Positions 40,381 through 41,792 of a stretch of DNA of 41,792 nucleotides are shown here, in pieces (within the stretch, counting starts at the first letter, position 1; each line of letters begins with the position of its first letter). This DNA is from Verrucomicrobiota bacterium (lineage in GTDB: Bacteria; Verrucomicrobiota; Verrucomicrobiia; Verrucomicrobiales; Verrucomicrobiaceae). Below the pieces are notes generated by a model. It ran no database searches and was not told the origin of the DNA. It saw only the letters and a list, made by a program, of their open reading frames with translations. Where the stretch lies: assembly GCA_025360015.1 (NCBI GenBank), contig JANYCZ010000049.1:1-41792 (forward strand). Reading direction: 5' to 3'. Made by a program: the position numbers and the translations under genes.

Positions 40381-41792
40381 CTATGCCCCAATCAGTTTGC
40401 GCGCTTCGGCGAGTGCAGCATCGACTTTGGCCACATCCTTGCCGCCGCCGCGGGCGAAGTCGGGTTTGCCGCCGCCTTTGCCGCCGATGATGGGGGCGAT
40501 GGTCTGGATGATCTTGCCGGCCTGGACTTTGCCCTGATGCTCTTTGGCGACGCTGGCGATGAGAGCGACGCTGCCACCACCCGTTGCGGCGAGGACGACG
40601 ATGCCGTTGAAGGTGCCTTTGAGGGCTTCGGCCACGCCGACGGCGTAGTCGGCATCCACATCACCGAGGTTGACGATGATGCTGTTGTTAATGATGGCTT
40701 TGGCGATGAGGTCTTTGGCCTTCAGTGAGGCCTCGCGCTGCTGCGCGGCTTTGAGAGCTTTTTCCAGTTCCTTCTGCTGCGTGAGGATTTGATCGAGCTT
40801 CTTCTCCAAATCGGCGGCGCCTTGGGCGCTGACTTTGCCAGCGAGAAGTTTGAGCAGCTCGGCATCCGCGCGGGCGGCGTTGTAAGCTTCGAGGCCGGCG
40901 ATGGCTTCGATACGACGCACGCCGGAGGCGACGGCGCTTTCGCTGACGAGGCGGAAGAGGCCGATCTCGCCGGTGCTGCGGGTGTGGGTGCCGCCGCAGA
41001 GTTCCATGCTCCAGCCGTCGAGCTTGTTGCGCTGACCACCGATTTGAACGACGCGGACGAGGTCGCCGTATTTTTCGCCGAAGAGGGCCATGATGCCGTT
41101 GTTGGCCTTGGCTTCCACGAAGGGGACTTCGGTCCAGGAGACGGGATCGTTGGCGACGATGCGCTCGTTCACGAGACGCTCGATGTCGCTGATCTGCTGC
41201 GCGGTAAGCGCGGCGCTGTTGAAGTCGAAGGTGAGCTTGTCGGGAGTGACGCTGGAGCCTTTCTGCGTGGCTTCCTTGTTCACCACTTCATGCAGGGCCC
41301 AATGAAGGATGTGCGTCACGGTGTGGTGGCGCTCGATGGCATGACGACGCGGCGCATCGACGATGAGCTTCACGGTGGCATCAACGGCAGGAGCCTCGTC
41401 GCCTTCGAGGAAGTGCAGCCAGGTGTTGCCGACCTTGGTGGTGGAGCTGATCGGGTAAGTGTTCGCACCGAGGATGAGCTGGCCTGCATCGCCGACCTGC
41501 CCGCCCATCTCGGCGTAGCAGGTGGAGACATCGAGCACGACGGCGGTCTTGTCCTTCATCTCGACCACTTCGAGCACCTTCACATCCGCTTCGAGGGCGT
41601 CGTAACCGATGAACTTGGTAGGGGCCTTGGTTTCGATCTCGGAGACGGAGACGACTTGCTTGTTTTTCTTGCCAGCCTCGCGGGCGCGTTCGCGCTGCTC
41701 TTCCATGAGCTTGTCGAAACCTGCGGTGTCCACGGTCAAGCCGCGTTCGCGGGCAAGAAGCTCCGTGAGGTCGAGTGGGAAGCCGAAGGTGT
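40381..41792 (-). CDS. alaS: Alanyl-tRNA synthetase, C-terminal part (5' end beyond window)
   Basis: The gene runs off the window edge; about 470 residues of the C-terminal half are present. They include the end of the catalytic/linker region (GFPLDLTELLARERG), the editing domain with HHTVTHILHWALH, and the conserved CGGTHTRSTGEIGLFRLVSE. A C-Ala domain follows: a coiled coil rich in Lys and Glu (LEKKLDQILTQQKELEKAL), then VAATGGGSVALIASV and a Gly-rich GGKGGGKPDFARGGG near the end. It charges tRNA(Ala) and edits mischarged Ser/Gly-tRNA(Ala). No frameshift is visible. Confidence 0.95.
   Translation of the reverse strand, partial: TFGFPLDLTELLARERGLTVDTAGFDKLMEEQRERAREAGKKNKQVVSVSEIETKAPTKFIGYDALEADVKVLEVVEMKDKTAVVLDVSTCYAEMGGQVGDAGQLILGANTYPISSTTKVGNTWLHFLEGDEAPAVDATVKLIVDAPRRHAIERHHTVTHILHWALHEVVNKEATQKGSSVTPDKLTFDFNSAALTAQQISDIERLVNERIVANDPVSWTEVPFVEAKANNGIMALFGEKYGDLVRVVQIGGQRNKLDGWSMELCGGTHTRSTGEIGLFRLVSESAVASGVRRIEAIAGLEAYNAARADAELLKLLAGKVSAQGAADLEKKLDQILTQQKELEKALKAAQQREASLKAKDLIAKAIINNSIIVNLGDVDADYAVGVAEALKGTFNGIVVLAATGGGSVALIASVAKEHQGKVQAGKIIQTIAPIIGGKGGGKPDFARGGGKDVAKVDAALAEARKLIGA

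Overview
The window looks like a chromosomal segment from a Verrucomicrobiota bacterium, probably near Prosthecobacter/Verrucomicrobium. This is inferred from gene content only: two very large PVC-type CxxCH haem proteins with beta-propellers (one fused to DUF1080), three secreted sulfatases, a golvesin-like domain, and a short RpoD-like sigma factor. Base composition is GC-rich with dense coding on both strands. I found no rRNA, tRNA or CRISPR array.

Layout. 1-183: a long imperfect inverted repeat. 184-5851: DUF1801/YdeI-like protein, CBM-like lipoprotein, methyltransferase divergent from exonuclease III, an orphan Phd-like antitoxin, a REP hairpin pair, a YjbR-like protein and an HTTM membrane-protein pair. 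5862-9057 (minus): a pyruvate dehydrogenase operon (E1 beta, E2) with a HicB/HicA toxin-antitoxin module between the two enzyme genes, and an unknown gene after E2 bracketed by a degenerate copy of the E2 3' end. 9456-10349: sigma factor with terminator, then a second REP-type pair. 10456-15227: golvesin-like protein, DUF559-like nuclease-fold protein, 1089-residue haem protein. 15260-18084: four genes overlapping by 4 nt (desaturase, two membrane proteins, DCC thiol oxidoreductase) behind a GbsR/MarR regulator. Near-identical 18-bp palindromes precede both the regulator and the operon. 18143-23187: pdxH, phosphoribosyltransferase, MoaD-like protein, DUF1080/haem protein. 23228-24126: AbiEii-like toxin with DUF6922-like partner. 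24242-37256: three sulfatases, P450, nucleic-acid-binding-like protein, esterase, GH25-like lipoprotein, a LysR regulator divergent from DsrE/PNPOx/DUF1348/SDR genes, and a thioredoxin/MsrA-like fusion. 37281-41792: YceH, a Gly/Tyr/His-rich lipoprotein, RsuA, a REP-associated tyrosine transposase (RAYT) and the 3' part of alaS.

The strongest system-level signal is the RAYT gene at 39616-40215. It is flanked on both sides by 86-88 bp elements, each made of two inverted GTAG-footed hairpins. The two copies differ by paired compensatory changes that keep the stem intact. Two further GTAG-footed hairpin pairs with different stems and loops lie at 3733-3818 and 10404-10459, so the window carries what look like three REP families but one RAYT. 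The second strong signal is the shared operator-like palindrome of the GbsR/desaturase locus.
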